Assembly: GCA_014156375.1 (NCBI GenBank)
Contig: RQJH01000003.1
Coordinates: 1 to 64,000, forward strand
DNA length: 64,000 bases
From: Enterobacteriaceae bacterium 89
GTDB lineage: Bacteria > Pseudomonadota > Gammaproteobacteria > Enterobacterales > Enterobacteriaceae
Direction: 5' to 3'
In this document: positions 1-8,518 of the stretch, in pieces
Layout: each line of letters begins with the position of its first letter
Position numbering within the stretch: position 1 is the first letter of the stretch
Notes under the pieces: generated by a model
What the model was told of the DNA's origin: nothing
Databases searched by the model: none
Seen by the model: the letters and a program-made list of their open reading frames with translations, nothing else
Translations under genes and position numbers: made by a program

Positions 1-12
1 TTCCTCATTCAG

Positions 13-18
13 AGTCAA
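13..18 (-). promoter_or_regulatory. -35 element of rRNA operon promoter P2 (partial)
   Basis: The minus strand reads TTGACT, preceded by the AAATAAATGC context typical of enterobacterial rrn P2. The matching -10 box and the start point lie outside the window. It is the second, constitutive promoter of the rRNA operon whose P1 is at 111-138. Confidence 0.75.
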
Positions 19-110
19 GCATTTATTTTCGCTTTTCTCTGTCAGAATTTCCGGAGAAACCCTGCTGACCCGGCGGCTTGTTTGCCGTTGTTCCGTGTCA
101 GTGGAGGCGC

Positions 111-138
111 ATTATAGGGAGTTATTCCGAGCCTGCAA
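111..138 (-). promoter_or_regulatory. rRNA operon promoter P1, transcribing leftwards out of the window
   Basis: On the minus strand a -35 TTGCAG (133-138), a 16-bp spacer and a -10 TATAAT (111-116) are followed by the GCGCCTCC discriminator typical of stringently controlled rRNA promoters. An A/T-rich stretch just upstream (139-166) resembles an UP element. Spacer, discriminator and leader are nearly the same as those remembered for E. coli rrn P1. In E. coli, clpB lies directly upstream of rrsG in this orientation, so a 16S gene should begin beyond base 1. Fis sites are expected further upstream but I could not define them. Confidence 0.88.
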
Positions 139-221
139 GTATAAATCTAAAAAAACTTTTCAACCGCTCAAAAACCAGGCAAAACCCTCATAAAACCGGT
201 ATTTCAGCCTGGTTTTTAAAC

Positions 222-248
222 AAAAACGAGCCCCGCAGGGCTCGTTTT
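222..248 (-). terminator. Intrinsic terminator of clpB
   Basis: On the minus strand the stem CGAGCCC/GGGCTCG (227-233 with 238-244) closes a 4-nt loop. A run of T (222-226, then more T-rich sequence) follows. It lies directly after the clpB stop and ahead of the rRNA promoter, so it separates the two transcripts. Confidence 0.88.
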
Positions 249-262
249 CTCATTTTGTCGGA

Positions 263-2836
263 TTACTGCACCGCGACAATATGGTCATCTTTAACCATCA
301 GCCTGATTGCTTTGCCCGGGATCAGCTCACCAGAAAGGATTTGCTGAGCCAGCGGGTTTTCAATCTGCTGCTGAATAGCACGTTTCAGTGGCCGCGCCCC
401 GTAAACCGGATCGTACCCGTTCTCGCTAAGCAGCTTCAGCGCATCATCATCGATATGCACTTCATAGCCACGCTCTTCGAGACGCTGGTACAGACGCTGC
501 AGCTGGATCTTCGCAATAGAAGCAATGTGTTTTTCACCCAATGGATGGAACACCACGACTTCATCTATACGGTTGATGAATTCAGGACGGAAGCTATGGC
601 TGACCACGCCAAGCACCAAATCCTTCATATGACCGTAATCCAGTTCGCCAAAACGTTCCTGAATCAAATCGGAACCCAGGTTCGAAGTCATGATCACCAC
701 GGTGTTACGGAAGTCGACCGTTCTGCCCTGCCCGTCGGTCAGACGACCATCGTCCAGCACCTGCAGCAGAATATTGAACACATCCGGGTGCGCCTTCTCT
801 ACTTCATCAAGCAGGATGACAGAATAAGGACGACGACGAACTGCCTCAGTCAGATAGCCACCCTCTTCATAACCCACATATCCCGGAGGTGCCCCGACCA
901 GACGAGAGACGGAGTGTTTTTCCATAAACTCGGACATATCGATACGCACCATCGCGTCGTCGCTGTCGAACATAAAGTTAGCCAGCGATTTGCAAAGCTC
1001 GGTCTTACCTACCCCAGTCGGCCCAAGGAACAGGAAGGAACCAATCGGACGGTTTGGATCGGACAGACCGGCGCGGCTACGACGAATCGCGTTAGAAACC
1101 GCTTCGACAGCTTCATCCTGACCAATAACCCGGGTATGAAGCTGTTGCTCCATCCGCAATAGCTTGTCACGCTCGCCTTCAAGCATTCGCGCGACAGGGA
1201 TCCCTGTCCAGCGTGCCAGAACGTCTGCAATCTCAACATCAGTCACACGGTTACGCAGCAGACGCATTGTTTTGCCTTCAGACTGAGTGGCTGCCGCGAG
1301 CTGTTTTTCCAGCTCAGGGATTTTGCCGTACTGCAGCTCTGACATTCTCGCCAGATCGCCCACGCGACGAGCCTGCTCAATAGCGATTTTCGCCTGCTCA
1401 AGCTCTGACTTAATCGTCTGAGTGCCGGAAAGGGAGGCTTTTTCGGCTTTCCACTCTTCTTCTAACACCGAATACTGGCGCTCTTTATCTTCGAGCTCTT
1501 CATTCAGCATATCCAGACGCTTCAGGCTGGCTTCATCAGACTCTTTCTTCAGCGCCTGCTGTTCCAGTTTGAGCTGAATGATTCGACGGTCGAGACGATC
1601 GAGCTCTTCCGGCTTGGAATCAATCTGCATACGGATGCTGGAAGCTGCTTCATCAATCAGGTCGATGGCCTTGTCCGGCAGCTGCCTGTCGGCAATGTAG
1701 CGGTGAGACAAAGTCGCCGCCGCAACAATCGCCGGGTCAGTGATCTGCACGTGGTGATGCAACTCGTAGCGCTCTTTCAGCCCACGCAGGATAGCGATGG
1801 TGTCTTCAACAGAAGGTTCGGCAACGAACACTTTCTGGAAACGACGTTCCAGCGCCGCATCTTTTTCGATGTACTGACGATACTCATCCAGAGTCGTCGC
1901 ACCAACGCAGTGCAGTTCACCACGGGCCAGCGCTGGTTTGAGCATATTGCCAGCGTCCATCGCGCCGTCAGCTTTACCTGCACCGACCATAGTGTGTAAT
2001 TCATCAATAAACAGGATGACGTTGCCTTCCTGTTTAGCGAGATCGTTCAGAACCCCTTTCAGACGTTCTTCAAACTCACCGCGGTATTTGGCACCGGCCA
2101 CCAGCGCGCCCATGTCCAGCGACAGTACGCGACGGCCCTTCAGTCCTTCCGGCACTTCGCCGTTCACAATACGCTGCGCCAGACCTTCAACGATGGCGGT
2201 TTTACCTACCCCTGGTTCACCAATCAGCACCGGGTTATTTTTGGTACGGCGCTGCAAAACCTGAATGGTACGGCGAATTTCTTCATCACGCCCGATCACC
2301 GGGTCGAGCTTGCCCTGTTCCGCACGCTCGGTCAGATCGAGTGTATATTTCTTCAAAGCCTGACGTTGGTCTTCGGCTCCCTGATCGTTCACGCTTTCAC
2401 CTCCGCGCATTTGTTCAACCGCCTGGGTCACATTGGCAGTGGTTGCTCCGGCATTTTTTAGCAGGTCGGTCAGCGTGCCGCGTGATTCAAGCGCCGCCAG
2501 AACAAACAGTTCTGACGAGATAAAGTTATCCCCTCTTTTTTGCGCCAGCTTGTCGCAAAGGTTCAGGACGCGCACTAAATCCTGAGAAGGTTGCACATCG
2601 CCACCGGTGCCTTCCACCTGCGGTAAGCGGCTCAAAGCCTGATCGATAGCCGTGCGTAACTGCCCGGCGTTAACGCCAGCAGAGGTTAATAAAGGACGCA
2701 CCGAACCGCCTTCCTGATTCAGAAGTGCGCTCATTAGATGAAGAGGTTCGATGAATTGGTTGTCGTGGCCGAGTGCGAGAGACTGGGCATCGGCGAGAGC
2801 AAGCTGGAATTTATTAGTAAGACGATCCAGACGCAT
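263..2836 (-). CDS. clpB: ATP-dependent protein disaggregase ClpB (Hsp100)
   Basis: ClpB is a hexameric cytosolic AAA+ chaperone that pulls polypeptides out of aggregates together with DnaK/DnaJ/GrpE. The protein is 857 residues, the same as E. coli ClpB. It has an N-terminal Clp repeat domain (about 1-145), a first AAA+ module with Walker A GEPGVGKT (about 206-213), the ClpB-specific coiled-coil middle domain (about 400-530) and a second AAA+ module with GPTGVGKT (about 605-612) and Walker B ILLDE. I chose ATG at 2836, with GGAGGAG just upstream, over an in-frame ATG four codons earlier that sits before the ribosome-binding site. Val149 in an MRGGESV context matches the internal start used in E. 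coli for a shorter isoform. Expression is from the sigma-32 promoter at 2876-2903. Confidence 0.97.
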   Translation of the reverse strand: MRLDRLTNKFQLALADAQSLALGHDNQFIEPLHLMSALLNQEGGSVRPLLTSAGVNAGQLRTAIDQALSRLPQVEGTGGDVQPSQDLVRVLNLCDKLAQKRGDNFISSELFVLAALESRGTLTDLLKNAGATTANVTQAVEQMRGGESVNDQGAEDQRQALKKYTLDLTERAEQGKLDPVIGRDEEIRRTIQVLQRRTKNNPVLIGEPGVGKTAIVEGLAQRIVNGEVPEGLKGRRVLSLDMGALVAGAKYRGEFEERLKGVLNDLAKQEGNVILFIDELHTMVGAGKADGAMDAGNMLKPALARGELHCVGATTLDEYRQYIEKDAALERRFQKVFVAEPSVEDTIAILRGLKERYELHHHVQITDPAIVAAATLSHRYIADRQLPDKAIDLIDEAASSIRMQIDSKPEELDRLDRRIIQLKLEQQALKKESDEASLKRLDMLNEELEDKERQYSVLEEEWKAEKASLSGTQTIKSELEQAKIAIEQARRVGDLARMSELQYGKIPELEKQLAAATQSEGKTMRLLRNRVTDVEIADVLARWTGIPVARMLEGERDKLLRMEQQLHTRVIGQDEAVEAVSNAIRRSRAGLSDPNRPIGSFLFLGPTGVGKTELCKSLANFMFDSDDAMVRIDMSEFMEKHSVSRLVGAPPGYVGYEEGGYLTEAVRRRPYSVILLDEVEKAHPDVFNILLQVLDDGRLTDGQGRTVDFRNTVVIMTSNLGSDLIQERFGELDYGHMKDLVLGVVSHSFRPEFINRIDEVVVFHPLGEKHIASIAKIQLQRLYQRLEERGYEVHIDDDALKLLSENGYDPVYGARPLKRAIQQQIENPLAQQILSGELIPGKAIRLMVKDDHIVAVQ

Positions 2837-2875
2837 AACTCCTCCCATAACAGGTCAAATTTGCTACTGGAGATT

Positions 2876-2903
2876 AAATGAGGTCATCCCTCAATTATTC
2901 AAG
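2876..2903 (-). promoter_or_regulatory. Heat-shock (sigma-32) promoter of clpB
   Basis: The minus strand has CTTGAA (2898-2903), a 14-bp spacer and CCTCATTT (2876-2883), close to the sigma-32 consensus CTTGAA-N14-CCCCATNT. It lies 40 bp upstream of the clpB start, in the same place as the known E. coli clpB heat-shock promoter. Confidence 0.88.
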
Positions 2904-2964
2904 GTTAGAGACCTGGAGTTTATGAAAAATAAGCCAGCCTTCTGGATCGTCTTGATTCGTTAGG

Positions 2965-3696
2965 TTATATCAGCCAAATGAAACTTGCCATACGGCCGGT
3001 AGTCCGATCGCGTCGATAAGAGAAAAAATCATCCTTTTCTCCTAGCGTACAGCGGTCACCGCCGTAGACCTGCCCGATACCAAGACCAGCCAGACGCTGG
3101 CGCGCAAGCCGGTAGATATCAGCATAGTATTTTTCTCCCGCCGGGCGAAACGCGCTGTCAGCGTTGGCATCTTTTGCCATGAACGCTTCACGAACTTCCG
3201 GACCCACTTCAAACGCCTGCGGGCCAATAGCAGGGCCGAGCCAGGCCAGAATGTTTTCCGGTTTATCCTGGAAATGGGCGACTGTTTCTTCCAGCACACC
3301 TTCGCATAGCCCACGCCAGCCTGCGTGAGCGGCTGCAACTTCGGTGCCTGCTTTATTACAGAACAGCACTGGTAAACAGTCCGCAGTCATCACCGCACAA
3401 ACCAGACCGGGTTTGTTACTGTATGAAGCATCCGCACGTTTGGAAGCATACTCACAGCCGGTCAGCGTCAGCACCGCCGTACCGTGAACCTGTTCCAGCC
3501 AAACCGGGCGAGAAGGCAGCGCCGCCGCTTCATAAAAACGACGGCGATTTTCTTCAACGTGCTCCTGGTTATCGCCACAGTGAGCGCCGAGATTGAGAGA
3601 GTCATACGGCGGCAAACTCACGCCGCCAATACGCGTGGAGCTGCAGGCACCGACACTCTCAGGAATCGGCCACTGAGGAACGATAATCTTGGTCAT
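2965..3696 (-). CDS. pgeF: PgeF/YfiH laccase-domain protein (peptidoglycan editing factor)
   Basis: It is a cytosolic protein of the YfiH/LACC1 family (multicopper polyphenol-oxidase fold) with 243 residues, as in E. coli. Members act as purine nucleoside phosphorylase/deaminase-like or oxidoreductase enzymes. In E. coli the gene is linked to keeping L-serine out of the peptidoglycan stem peptide. The family metal ligands are visible as His71 (LEQVHG), Cys107 (TADC) and His124 (AAHAGW). The start codon overlaps the rluD stop (ATGA, 3693-3696), so the two are translationally coupled. The gene lies upstream of clpB but is separated from it by the clpB heat-shock promoter. The family call is secure; the physiological substrate is not. 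Confidence 0.95.
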   Translation of the reverse strand: MTKIIVPQWPIPESVGACSSTRIGGVSLPPYDSLNLGAHCGDNQEHVEENRRRFYEAAALPSRPVWLEQVHGTAVLTLTGCEYASKRADASYSNKPGLVCAVMTADCLPVLFCNKAGTEVAAAHAGWRGLCEGVLEETVAHFQDKPENILAWLGPAIGPQAFEVGPEVREAFMAKDANADSAFRPAGEKYYADIYRLARQRLAGLGIGQVYGGDRCTLGEKDDFFSYRRDRTTGRMASFIWLI

Positions 3697-4673
3697 AGCC
3701 AGGTCACGTCATCCTTATGTTCTTCGAAATCGGCACGCATGGCCGCAATCAGATCGACCATATCCTGCGGGATAGGCGCATGCCACTCCATCTGAATACC
3801 GGTGATCGGATGGTACAAACGAAGCATTGTTGCGTGCAGCGCCTGACGGTCGAATTTACGCAGCGCGTTAATGAACTCTTCCGAAGCTCCTTTTGGCGGA
3901 CGAGGACGACCACCGTACAGCTGATCGCCCACCAGCGGATGGGTGATATGCGCCATGTGTACACGGATCTGGTGGGTACGCCCGGTTTCCAGACGCAGAC
4001 GCAGACGCGTGTGAATACGGAAATGTTCCATAATGCGGTAGTGAGTCACCGCCGGTTTGCCCATCGGGTGAACGGACATATGGGTGCGTTTGGTTGGGTG
4101 ACGACTGATTGGCTCTTCCACAGTCCCGCCCGCAGTCATATGACCGATAGCCACGGCTTCATATTCACGCGTGATTTCACGCAGCTGAAGTGATTCCACA
4201 AGACGCGTTTGTGCCGGAACGGTTTTCGCCACCACCATCAGACCGGTGGTGTCTTTATCCAGTCGATGCACAATCCCGGCACGCGGCACGTCCGCAATCG
4301 GAGGATAATAGTGCAGCAGCGCGTTCAGGATAGTTCCGTCAGGATTTCCTGCGCCCGGATGAACCACCAGATCGCGCGGCTTGTTAATCACCAGGATATC
4401 GTCATCTTCATAAACGATGTTAAGCGGGATGTCCTGCGGCTCGAAACGCGCCTCTTCTTCTATTTCAGCATTGATAGCCACGCTTTCGCCGCCCAATACT
4501 TTCTCTTTCGGCTTGTCGCAAACGACACCGTTGACCAGCACGCGCCGGTCGAGGATCCATTCTTTTATGCGCGAACGTGAATAATCCGGGAACATTTCGG
4601 CCAAAGCCTGATCTAAGCGTTGACCGAGTTGTGATTCGGAGACCGTTGCGGTGAGTTGTACAAGTTGTGCCAT
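3693..4673 (-). CDS. rluD: 23S rRNA pseudouridine(1911/1915/1917) synthase RluD
   Basis: RluD makes the three pseudouridines in helix 69 of 23S rRNA, a major contact between the ribosomal subunits. The protein is 326 residues, as in E. coli. It has an N-terminal S4-like RNA-binding domain (about 18-75, with LGQRLDQALAEMF) and an RsuA/RluA catalytic domain. The catalytic aspartate is Asp139 in HRLDKDTTG, and GRTHQIRVH is the conserved motif III. The gene is first in a pair with pgeF (4-nt overlap) and diverges from bamD across about 130 bp. Confidence 0.97.
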   Translation of the reverse strand: MAQLVQLTATVSESQLGQRLDQALAEMFPDYSRSRIKEWILDRRVLVNGVVCDKPKEKVLGGESVAINAEIEEEARFEPQDIPLNIVYEDDDILVINKPRDLVVHPGAGNPDGTILNALLHYYPPIADVPRAGIVHRLDKDTTGLMVVAKTVPAQTRLVESLQLREITREYEAVAIGHMTAGGTVEEPISRHPTKRTHMSVHPMGKPAVTHYRIMEHFRIHTRLRLRLETGRTHQIRVHMAHITHPLVGDQLYGGRPRPPKGASEEFINALRKFDRQALHATMLRLYHPITGIQMEWHAPIPQDMVDLIAAMRADFEEHKDDVTWL

Positions 4674-4694
4674 AGACAGCTTCTTCGTTTAACG

Positions 4695-4721
4695 TTGGGT
4701 TTTACGGCTTCGCCGTATAAT
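4695..4721 (+). promoter_or_regulatory. Candidate sigma-70 promoter for bamD
   Basis: A perfect -10 TATAAT (4716-4721) lies 83 bp upstream of bamD with a weak -35 TTGGGT (4695-4700) at 15-bp spacing. The region is shared with the divergent rluD-pgeF unit. Assignment rests on the -10 box and position only. Confidence 0.4.
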
Positions 4722-4804
4722 ATAGTGTGCTATTGTAGCTGGTCTTAATCGGGAGCAGGAACGATAATCTCCCGCATAAACATTCTGAGGAAAGTCAAAA
4801 CGTC

Positions 4805-5548
4805 ATGACGCGCATGAAATACCTGGTGGCTCTTGCCACACTGAGCCTGGCTTTGGCGGGTTGCTCCGGATCTAAAGAAGAGGTGCCTGATAATCCGCCA
4901 AATGAAATCTACGCGACTGCTCAACAAAAGTTGCAGGACGGTAACTGGAAACAGGCGATAACGCAACTGGAAGCGTTAGATAACCGCTATCCGTTTGGCC
5001 CGTACTCTCAGCAGGTACAGCTGGATCTGATTTATGCGTATTACAAAAATGCCGATCTGCCGCTTGCTCAGGCTGCCATCGATCGCTTTATGCGCCTGAA
5101 CCCGACTCATCCAAACATCGATTACGTCATCTATATGCGTGGTCTGACTAACATGGCGCTCGACGACAGCGCACTGCAGGGCTTCTTCGGCGTTGACCGC
5201 TCAGACCGCGATCCGCAGCACGCCCGCGATGCATTCAACGACTTCTCCAAACTGGTTCGCGGCTACCCGCAAAGCCAGTACGCGTCCGATGCCTACAAAC
5301 GTATGGTGTTCCTGAAGGATCGCCTGGCGAAGTATGAACTGTCAGTCGTCGACTACTACACAGATCGTGGCGCATGGGTTGCCGTGGCTAACCGTGCTGA
5401 AGGTATGCTGCGTAACTTCCCTGATACCCAGGCCACCCGCGATGCTCTGCCAAAAATGGAAAGAGCCTACCGCGAAATGCAGATGAACGCGCAGGCCGAT
5501 AAAGTGGCGAAAATCATCGCCGCCAACAGCAGCAAGACCAGCGGCTGA
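4805..5548 (+). CDS. bamD: Outer membrane protein assembly factor BamD (lipoprotein)
   Basis: BamD is the essential lipoprotein of the BAM complex. It binds BamA and nascent outer-membrane proteins from the periplasmic side. The protein is 247 residues (245 in E. coli) and starts MTRMKYLV. It has a signal peptide ending in the lipobox LAGC (Cys20) with Ser at +2, which predicts outer-membrane sorting by Lol. The rest is five TPR-like repeats, with the first repeat motif [16 protein letters not shown]. It is transcribed alone, opposite to rluD, and closed by a strong terminator. Another BAM lipoprotein gene, bamE, lies at 41322. Confidence 0.97.
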   Translation: MTRMKYLVALATLSLALAGCSGSKEEVPDNPPNEIYATAQQKLQDGNWKQAITQLEALDNRYPFGPYSQQVQLDLIYAYYKNADLPLAQAAIDRFMRLNPTHPNIDYVIYMRGLTNMALDDSALQGFFGVDRSDRDPQHARDAFNDFSKLVRGYPQSQYASDAYKRMVFLKDRLAKYELSVVDYYTDRGAWVAVANRAEGMLRNFPDTQATRDALPKMERAYREMQMNAQADKVAKIIAANSSKTSG

Positions 5549-5568
5549 GTCATCTCAAAAACGCAAAA

Positions 5569-5597
5569 ACGGCAGCCGCAATGGCTGCCGTTTTTTT
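5569..5597 (+). terminator. Intrinsic terminator of bamD
   Basis: The stem GGCAGCC/GGCTGCC (5571-5577 with 5583-5589) has a 5-nt loop, is extended by an A-T-rich base and is followed by seven T. It starts 20 bp after the bamD stop. Confidence 0.92.
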
Positions 5598-5742
5598 ATG
5601 CAATTCGTCGTAGCGCTAAGCTGATTTAATGCCAGATCATCCCATCAACTATGGCTCCCTTTTGCCACTTCCTCAAGTAAAAAATGCCCCGTTCCTGTCC
5701 TTCCTCACAAAATGCAAGAGTTGACAAAAAGTGACAAAAATA

Positions 5743-5784
5743 CGTGATTTGCATCACGCTTTTTGACATTAGGAAAGGTATGCT
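5743..5784 (+). promoter_or_regulatory. Class II CRP-dependent promoter of raiA
   Basis: The symmetric CRP half-sites GTGA-TTTGCA-TCAC (5743-5758) are followed by a -10-like TATGCT (5779-5784). The start point would be near 5791. This centres the CRP site at about -41, the class II arrangement in which no good -35 is needed. E. coli raiA is known to respond to cAMP-CRP. A TTGACA at 5763-5768 is too close to TATGCT to act as its -35. Confidence 0.6.
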
Positions 5785-5820
5785 GGATTCACCAAGACGG
5801 AAAGACAAGAGGTAAAATTT

Positions 5821-6159
5821 ATGACAATGAACATTACCAGTAAACAAATGGAAATTACTCCGGCAATTCGCCAGCATGTCACAGACCGTCTAGCCAAACT
5901 GGATAAATGGCAAACCCAATTGATTAACCCACATATCATTCTGTCCAAAGAGCCACAGGGTTTTGTTGCTGATGCAACCATGAACACCCCGAATGGACAT
6001 CTGGTTGCCAGCGCTCGTCACGAAGATATGTACACAGCAATTAACGAATTGATCAACAAGCTGGAAAGGCAGCTCAATAAAGTGCAACACAAAGGGGAAG
6101 CGCGTCGCGCCAACGCATCGGTGAAAGACGTTAGCTTCGATTCTGTTGAACAAGAGTAA
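5821..6159 (+). CDS. raiA: Ribosome-associated inhibitor RaiA (YfiA)
   Basis: RaiA binds the decoding region of the 30S subunit in stationary phase or cold. It blocks A and P sites, inactivating 70S ribosomes and opposing 100S dimer formation. The protein is 112 residues (113 in E. coli) with the S30AE/HPF beta-alpha-beta-beta-beta-alpha fold. The conserved start [17 protein letters not shown] and the C-terminal acidic tail are present. The tail ([13 protein letters not shown]) differs most from E. coli. The gene is monocistronic, with a CRP-type promoter upstream and an intrinsic terminator downstream. Confidence 0.96.
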   Translation: MTMNITSKQMEITPAIRQHVTDRLAKLDKWQTQLINPHIILSKEPQGFVADATMNTPNGHLVASARHEDMYTAINELINKLERQLNKVQHKGEARRANASVKDVSFDSVEQE

Positions 6160-6179
6160 TCCTTAACAACTGTTAATCC

Positions 6180-6203
6180 AACGCGCCTTCGGGCGCGTTT
6201 TTT
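6180..6203 (+). terminator. Intrinsic terminator of raiA
   Basis: The stem AACGCGCC/GGCGCGTT closes a UUCG tetraloop (6188-6191) and runs into a T tract (6198-6203). It starts 20 bp after the raiA stop and isolates it from the pheLA promoter. Confidence 0.92.
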
Positions 6204-6223
6204 GTGCCCGTGCGTTTTTACGG

Positions 6224-6253
6224 TTGACAGCATGAAAACAGTACGGTTACTTT
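6224..6253 (+). promoter_or_regulatory. pheLA promoter
   Basis: A consensus -35 TTGACA (6224-6229) is followed after 18 bp by TACTTT (6248-6253) as the likely -10, 27 bp ahead of the leader peptide start. The E. coli pheA promoter has the same TTGACA and downstream context. Confidence 0.7.
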
Positions 6254-6279
6254 AGCTATATCGCACTTAGGAAATCCTG

Positions 6280-6327
6280 ATGAAAACTGTCCTGTTCTTC
6301 TTCGCATTCTTTTTTACCTTCCCCTGA
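6280..6327 (+). CDS. pheL: pheA operon leader peptide PheL
   Basis: This 15-codon leader, MKTVLFFFAFFFTFP, has seven phenylalanines. A shortage of charged tRNA-Phe stalls the ribosome on the Phe codons, which favours the antiterminator and lets pheA be transcribed. The E. coli leader is also 15 residues with the same FFFAFFFTFP core. AGGAAATCCTG precedes the ATG. The attenuator hairpin follows at 6374-6402. Confidence 0.95.
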   Translation: MKTVLFFFAFFFTFP

Positions 6328-6373
6328 CTGGGAGGCAATTCGTCGTGTGATAAAGAATGCGAAGACGAACAAC

Positions 6374-6402
6374 AAGGCCTCCCACCCGGGAGGCCTTTTT
6401 TA
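6374..6402 (+). terminator. pheA transcription attenuator
   Basis: The stem AAGGCCTCCC/GGGAGGCCTT (6374-6383 with 6388-6397) is followed by a T-rich run. It lies between the Phe-rich leader peptide and pheA. Upstream sequence (about 6330-6373, GGGAGGCAATTCG and beyond) can pair with the 5' arm to form the alternative structure. This is the standard attenuation arrangement for pheA. Confidence 0.9.
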
Positions 6403-6425
6403 TTGCTAACAAGAAAGGCGACATT

Positions 6426-7586
6426 ATGACTGCGGAAAACCCATTACTGGCGCTGCGCGATAAGATAAGCGCACTGGATGAAAAATTACTCTCGCTGCTG
6501 GCCGAGCGTCGGGGCCTGGCCGTGGAAGTCGGCAAGGCGAAGCTGCTGTCCCATCGTCCGGTGCGCGATATCGATCGCGAGCGTGATTTACTCGAACGCC
6601 TGATTGCCCTCGGTAAAACCCACCACCTCGACGCCCACTACATCACCCGCCTTTTTCAGCTCATTATTGAAGACTCCGTTCTGACTCAGCAGGCTTTGCT
6701 GCAACAACATCTGAATAAAATCAATCCGCATTCCGCACGAGTCGCTTTCCTGGGTCCTAAAGGTTCCTATTCTCACCTTGCCGCCCGCCAGTACGCTGCC
6801 CGCCATTTTGAAGAGTTTATTGAGAGTGGCTGTGCCAAATTCGCCGACATCTTTAATCAGGTCGAAACCGGCCAGGCCGATTACGCCGTGGTGCCGATTG
6901 AAAATACCAGTTCCGGCGCGATCAACGACGTTTACGATCTGCTGCAACACACCAGCCTTTCTATCGTCGGCGAGCTGACCATTCCTATCGATCACTGCGT
7001 GCTGGTGTCAGGCTCGACCGACCTGGAAAAAATTGAGACCATCTACAGTCATCCGCAGCCTTTCCAGCAGTGCAGCCAGTTCCTCAACCGCTATCCGCAC
7101 TGGAAAATTGAGTACACCGAGAGCACCTCGGCGGCGATGGAAAAAGTGGCTGAGGCTAATTCCCCTCACGTGGCGGCGCTGGGCAGTGAAGCCGGTGGTG
7201 GTCTTTACGGCCTGCAGGTGCTGGAGCGCAATCTGGCGAACCAGACGCAAAACATTACCCGCTTCGTGGTCCTGGCGCGTAAAGCCATCGATGTTTCTGA
7301 CCAGGTTCCGGCCAAAACCACGCTGCTGATGGCAACAGGCCAGCAGGCCGGTGCGTTGGTTGAAGCGCTGCTGGTCCTGCGTAACCATAATCTGATCATG
7401 ACCAAACTTGAGTCACGTCCGATTTACGGTAACCCGTGGGAAGAGATGTTTTATCTGGATGTGCAGGCGAACCTGGAATCAGAGGCGATGCGCAGTGCGC
7501 TGAAGGAGCTGGGCAAGATCACCCGCTCCATGAAAGTGTTGGGCTGCTATCCGAGCGAGAACGTCGTGCCGGTCGATCCCGCTTAA
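6426..7586 (+). CDS. pheA: Bifunctional chorismate mutase P / prephenate dehydratase
   Basis: PheA converts chorismate to prephenate and then phenylpyruvate, committing carbon to phenylalanine. The protein is 386 residues, identical in length to E. coli PheA. It has an N-terminal AroQ chorismate mutase (about 1-100, with LLAERR and [16 protein letters not shown]), a dehydratase domain (about 105-285, with [11 protein letters not shown]) and a C-terminal ACT domain (about 299-380). [14 protein letters not shown] and ESRP are the Phe-binding motifs for feedback inhibition. I chose ATG at 6426, after AAGAAAGG, because an upstream in-frame start would lie inside the attenuator. Its stop overlaps by 3 bp with the stop of the convergent gene at 7583. 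Confidence 0.97.
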   Translation: MTAENPLLALRDKISALDEKLLSLLAERRGLAVEVGKAKLLSHRPVRDIDRERDLLERLIALGKTHHLDAHYITRLFQLIIEDSVLTQQALLQQHLNKINPHSARVAFLGPKGSYSHLAARQYAARHFEEFIESGCAKFADIFNQVETGQADYAVVPIENTSSGAINDVYDLLQHTSLSIVGELTIPIDHCVLVSGSTDLEKIETIYSHPQPFQQCSQFLNRYPHWKIEYTESTSAAMEKVAEANSPHVAALGSEAGGGLYGLQVLERNLANQTQNITRFVVLARKAIDVSDQVPAKTTLLMATGQQAGALVEALLVLRNHNLIMTKLESRPIYGNPWEEMFYLDVQANLESEAMRSALKELGKITRSMKVLGCYPSENVVPVDPA

Positions 7587-8455
7587 TTCCCGGCGAAAGG
7601 CAATTTCTTCATCCCTGCCACCGCAACAGGCAGGGTGAAGATGGCGCCGGAAAGCGGATACTGACGAACTTCTTCCGCGCTCATATTTTCACGGGTGGTG
7701 GTAATAAAGAGGGTTTTCATTTTCGGGCCGCCAAAGCAAACCATCGTCGGGCAGCGAACCGGCAGGCGATGCTCTTCCAGCAGCTTCCCCTGCGGCGAAA
7801 AACGAACAACCCGCCAGCCGTCAAACATCGCGATCCAGTAGCAACCTTCTTCATCTATAGCCGCGCCGTCCGGGATCCCTTCCCCTTCCGCAAACTGGTG
7901 AAAGACTTCACGTCTGCCCGGCTCACCCTGCTCATCCAGCGGCGTACGATAGATAACCCCGTTTGGCGTATCCGAGGTGTACATCCACTTTTTATCCGCG
8001 CTGAATGCCAGGCCGTTAGCCCCATGAATATCGCACTGGATGACTTTTGGTTTCAGCTCGCGATCCACACGCACCAGCAGCGCCCCGTTGTAATCCCCCG
8101 GTGCCCAGAAAGTCCCGGCGTAAAAACGCCCGTCGCGATCGGTGCCGCCATCATTAAAACGCGCCAGCTGTGGGTTGCTCGGGTTATCGCAGATTTTACG
8201 CACCAGCAGGCCATGCCTGTCAGCCAGCCAGATGGCGCTACGCAGGGCGACAATAAAGCCGCCTTTCTCACGAAGTGAGAAACAGCCTACTTCCTCAGGA
8301 AATTGCAAAACCTGATGTTCACCGCTGTTCAGGTCATAGCGATGGATTTCATACTCAAGGATATCCGCCCAGTAGAGCGCCTGTTCGCTCTCACTCCACG
8401 TTGGGCATTCCGGCAGATGGCCGGCGTAATCAAACAACACTTCTGGTTGTGCCAT
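7583..8455 (-). CDS. SMP-30/gluconolactonase family sugar lactonase
   Basis: This is a predicted six-bladed beta-propeller metalloenzyme of the SMP-30/gluconolaconase/LRE-like family, 290 residues. Such enzymes hydrolyse sugar-acid lactones with one divalent metal. Motifs visible are the N-terminal glutamate in LPECPTW, the metal-binding Asn in HGANGLAFS, the Asp of SDTPNGVI and the general-base Asp region [11 protein letters not shown]. It carries no signal peptide, so it is cytosolic. The gene lies between pheA and tyrA, where E. coli has none, and its stop overlaps the pheA stop tail-to-tail. No promoter is obvious in the 63 bp to tyrA, which are mostly filled by the tyrA terminator. Expression may depend on read-through from aroF-tyrA. 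The substrate is unknown. Confidence 0.85.
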   Translation of the reverse strand: MAQPEVLFDYAGHLPECPTWSESEQALYWADILEYEIHRYDLNSGEHQVLQFPEEVGCFSLREKGGFIVALRSAIWLADRHGLLVRKICDNPSNPQLARFNDGGTDRDGRFYAGTFWAPGDYNGALLVRVDRELKPKVIQCDIHGANGLAFSADKKWMYTSDTPNGVIYRTPLDEQGEPGRREVFHQFAEGEGIPDGAAIDEEGCYWIAMFDGWRVVRFSPQGKLLEEHRLPVRCPTMVCFGGPKMKTLFITTTRENMSAEEVRQYPLSGAIFTLPVAVAGMKKLPFAGN

Positions 8456-8469
8456 GATCTTTTCCCTGT

Positions 8470-8502
8470 AAAAAAAGCCAGAGGGGAACCCCGCTGGCTT
8501 TT
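8470..8502 (-). terminator. Intrinsic terminator of aroF-tyrA
   Basis: On the minus strand AAAGCCAG pairs with CTGGCTTT, with an inner GGGG/CCCC stem, and seven T follow. It ends only about 14 bp before the start of the downstream lactonase gene, so it either isolates that gene or limits read-through into it. Confidence 0.88.
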
Positions 8503-8518
8503 GAGTATAAACCGTTTT

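Noticed and set aside
281-1162. A 293-codon open frame on the plus strand opposite clpB.
   Set aside because: It is a mirror of the strongly conserved clpB coding strand; no ribosome-binding site or family signature.
5763-5791. TTGACA at 5763 as the -35 of raiA.
   Set aside because: Only 10 bp separate it from TATGCT; the CRP class II arrangement fits better.
7436-8278. A 280-codon plus-strand frame overlapping the end of pheA and the lactonase gene.
   Set aside because: It is antisense to a clear SMP-30 family gene and has no homologous features.
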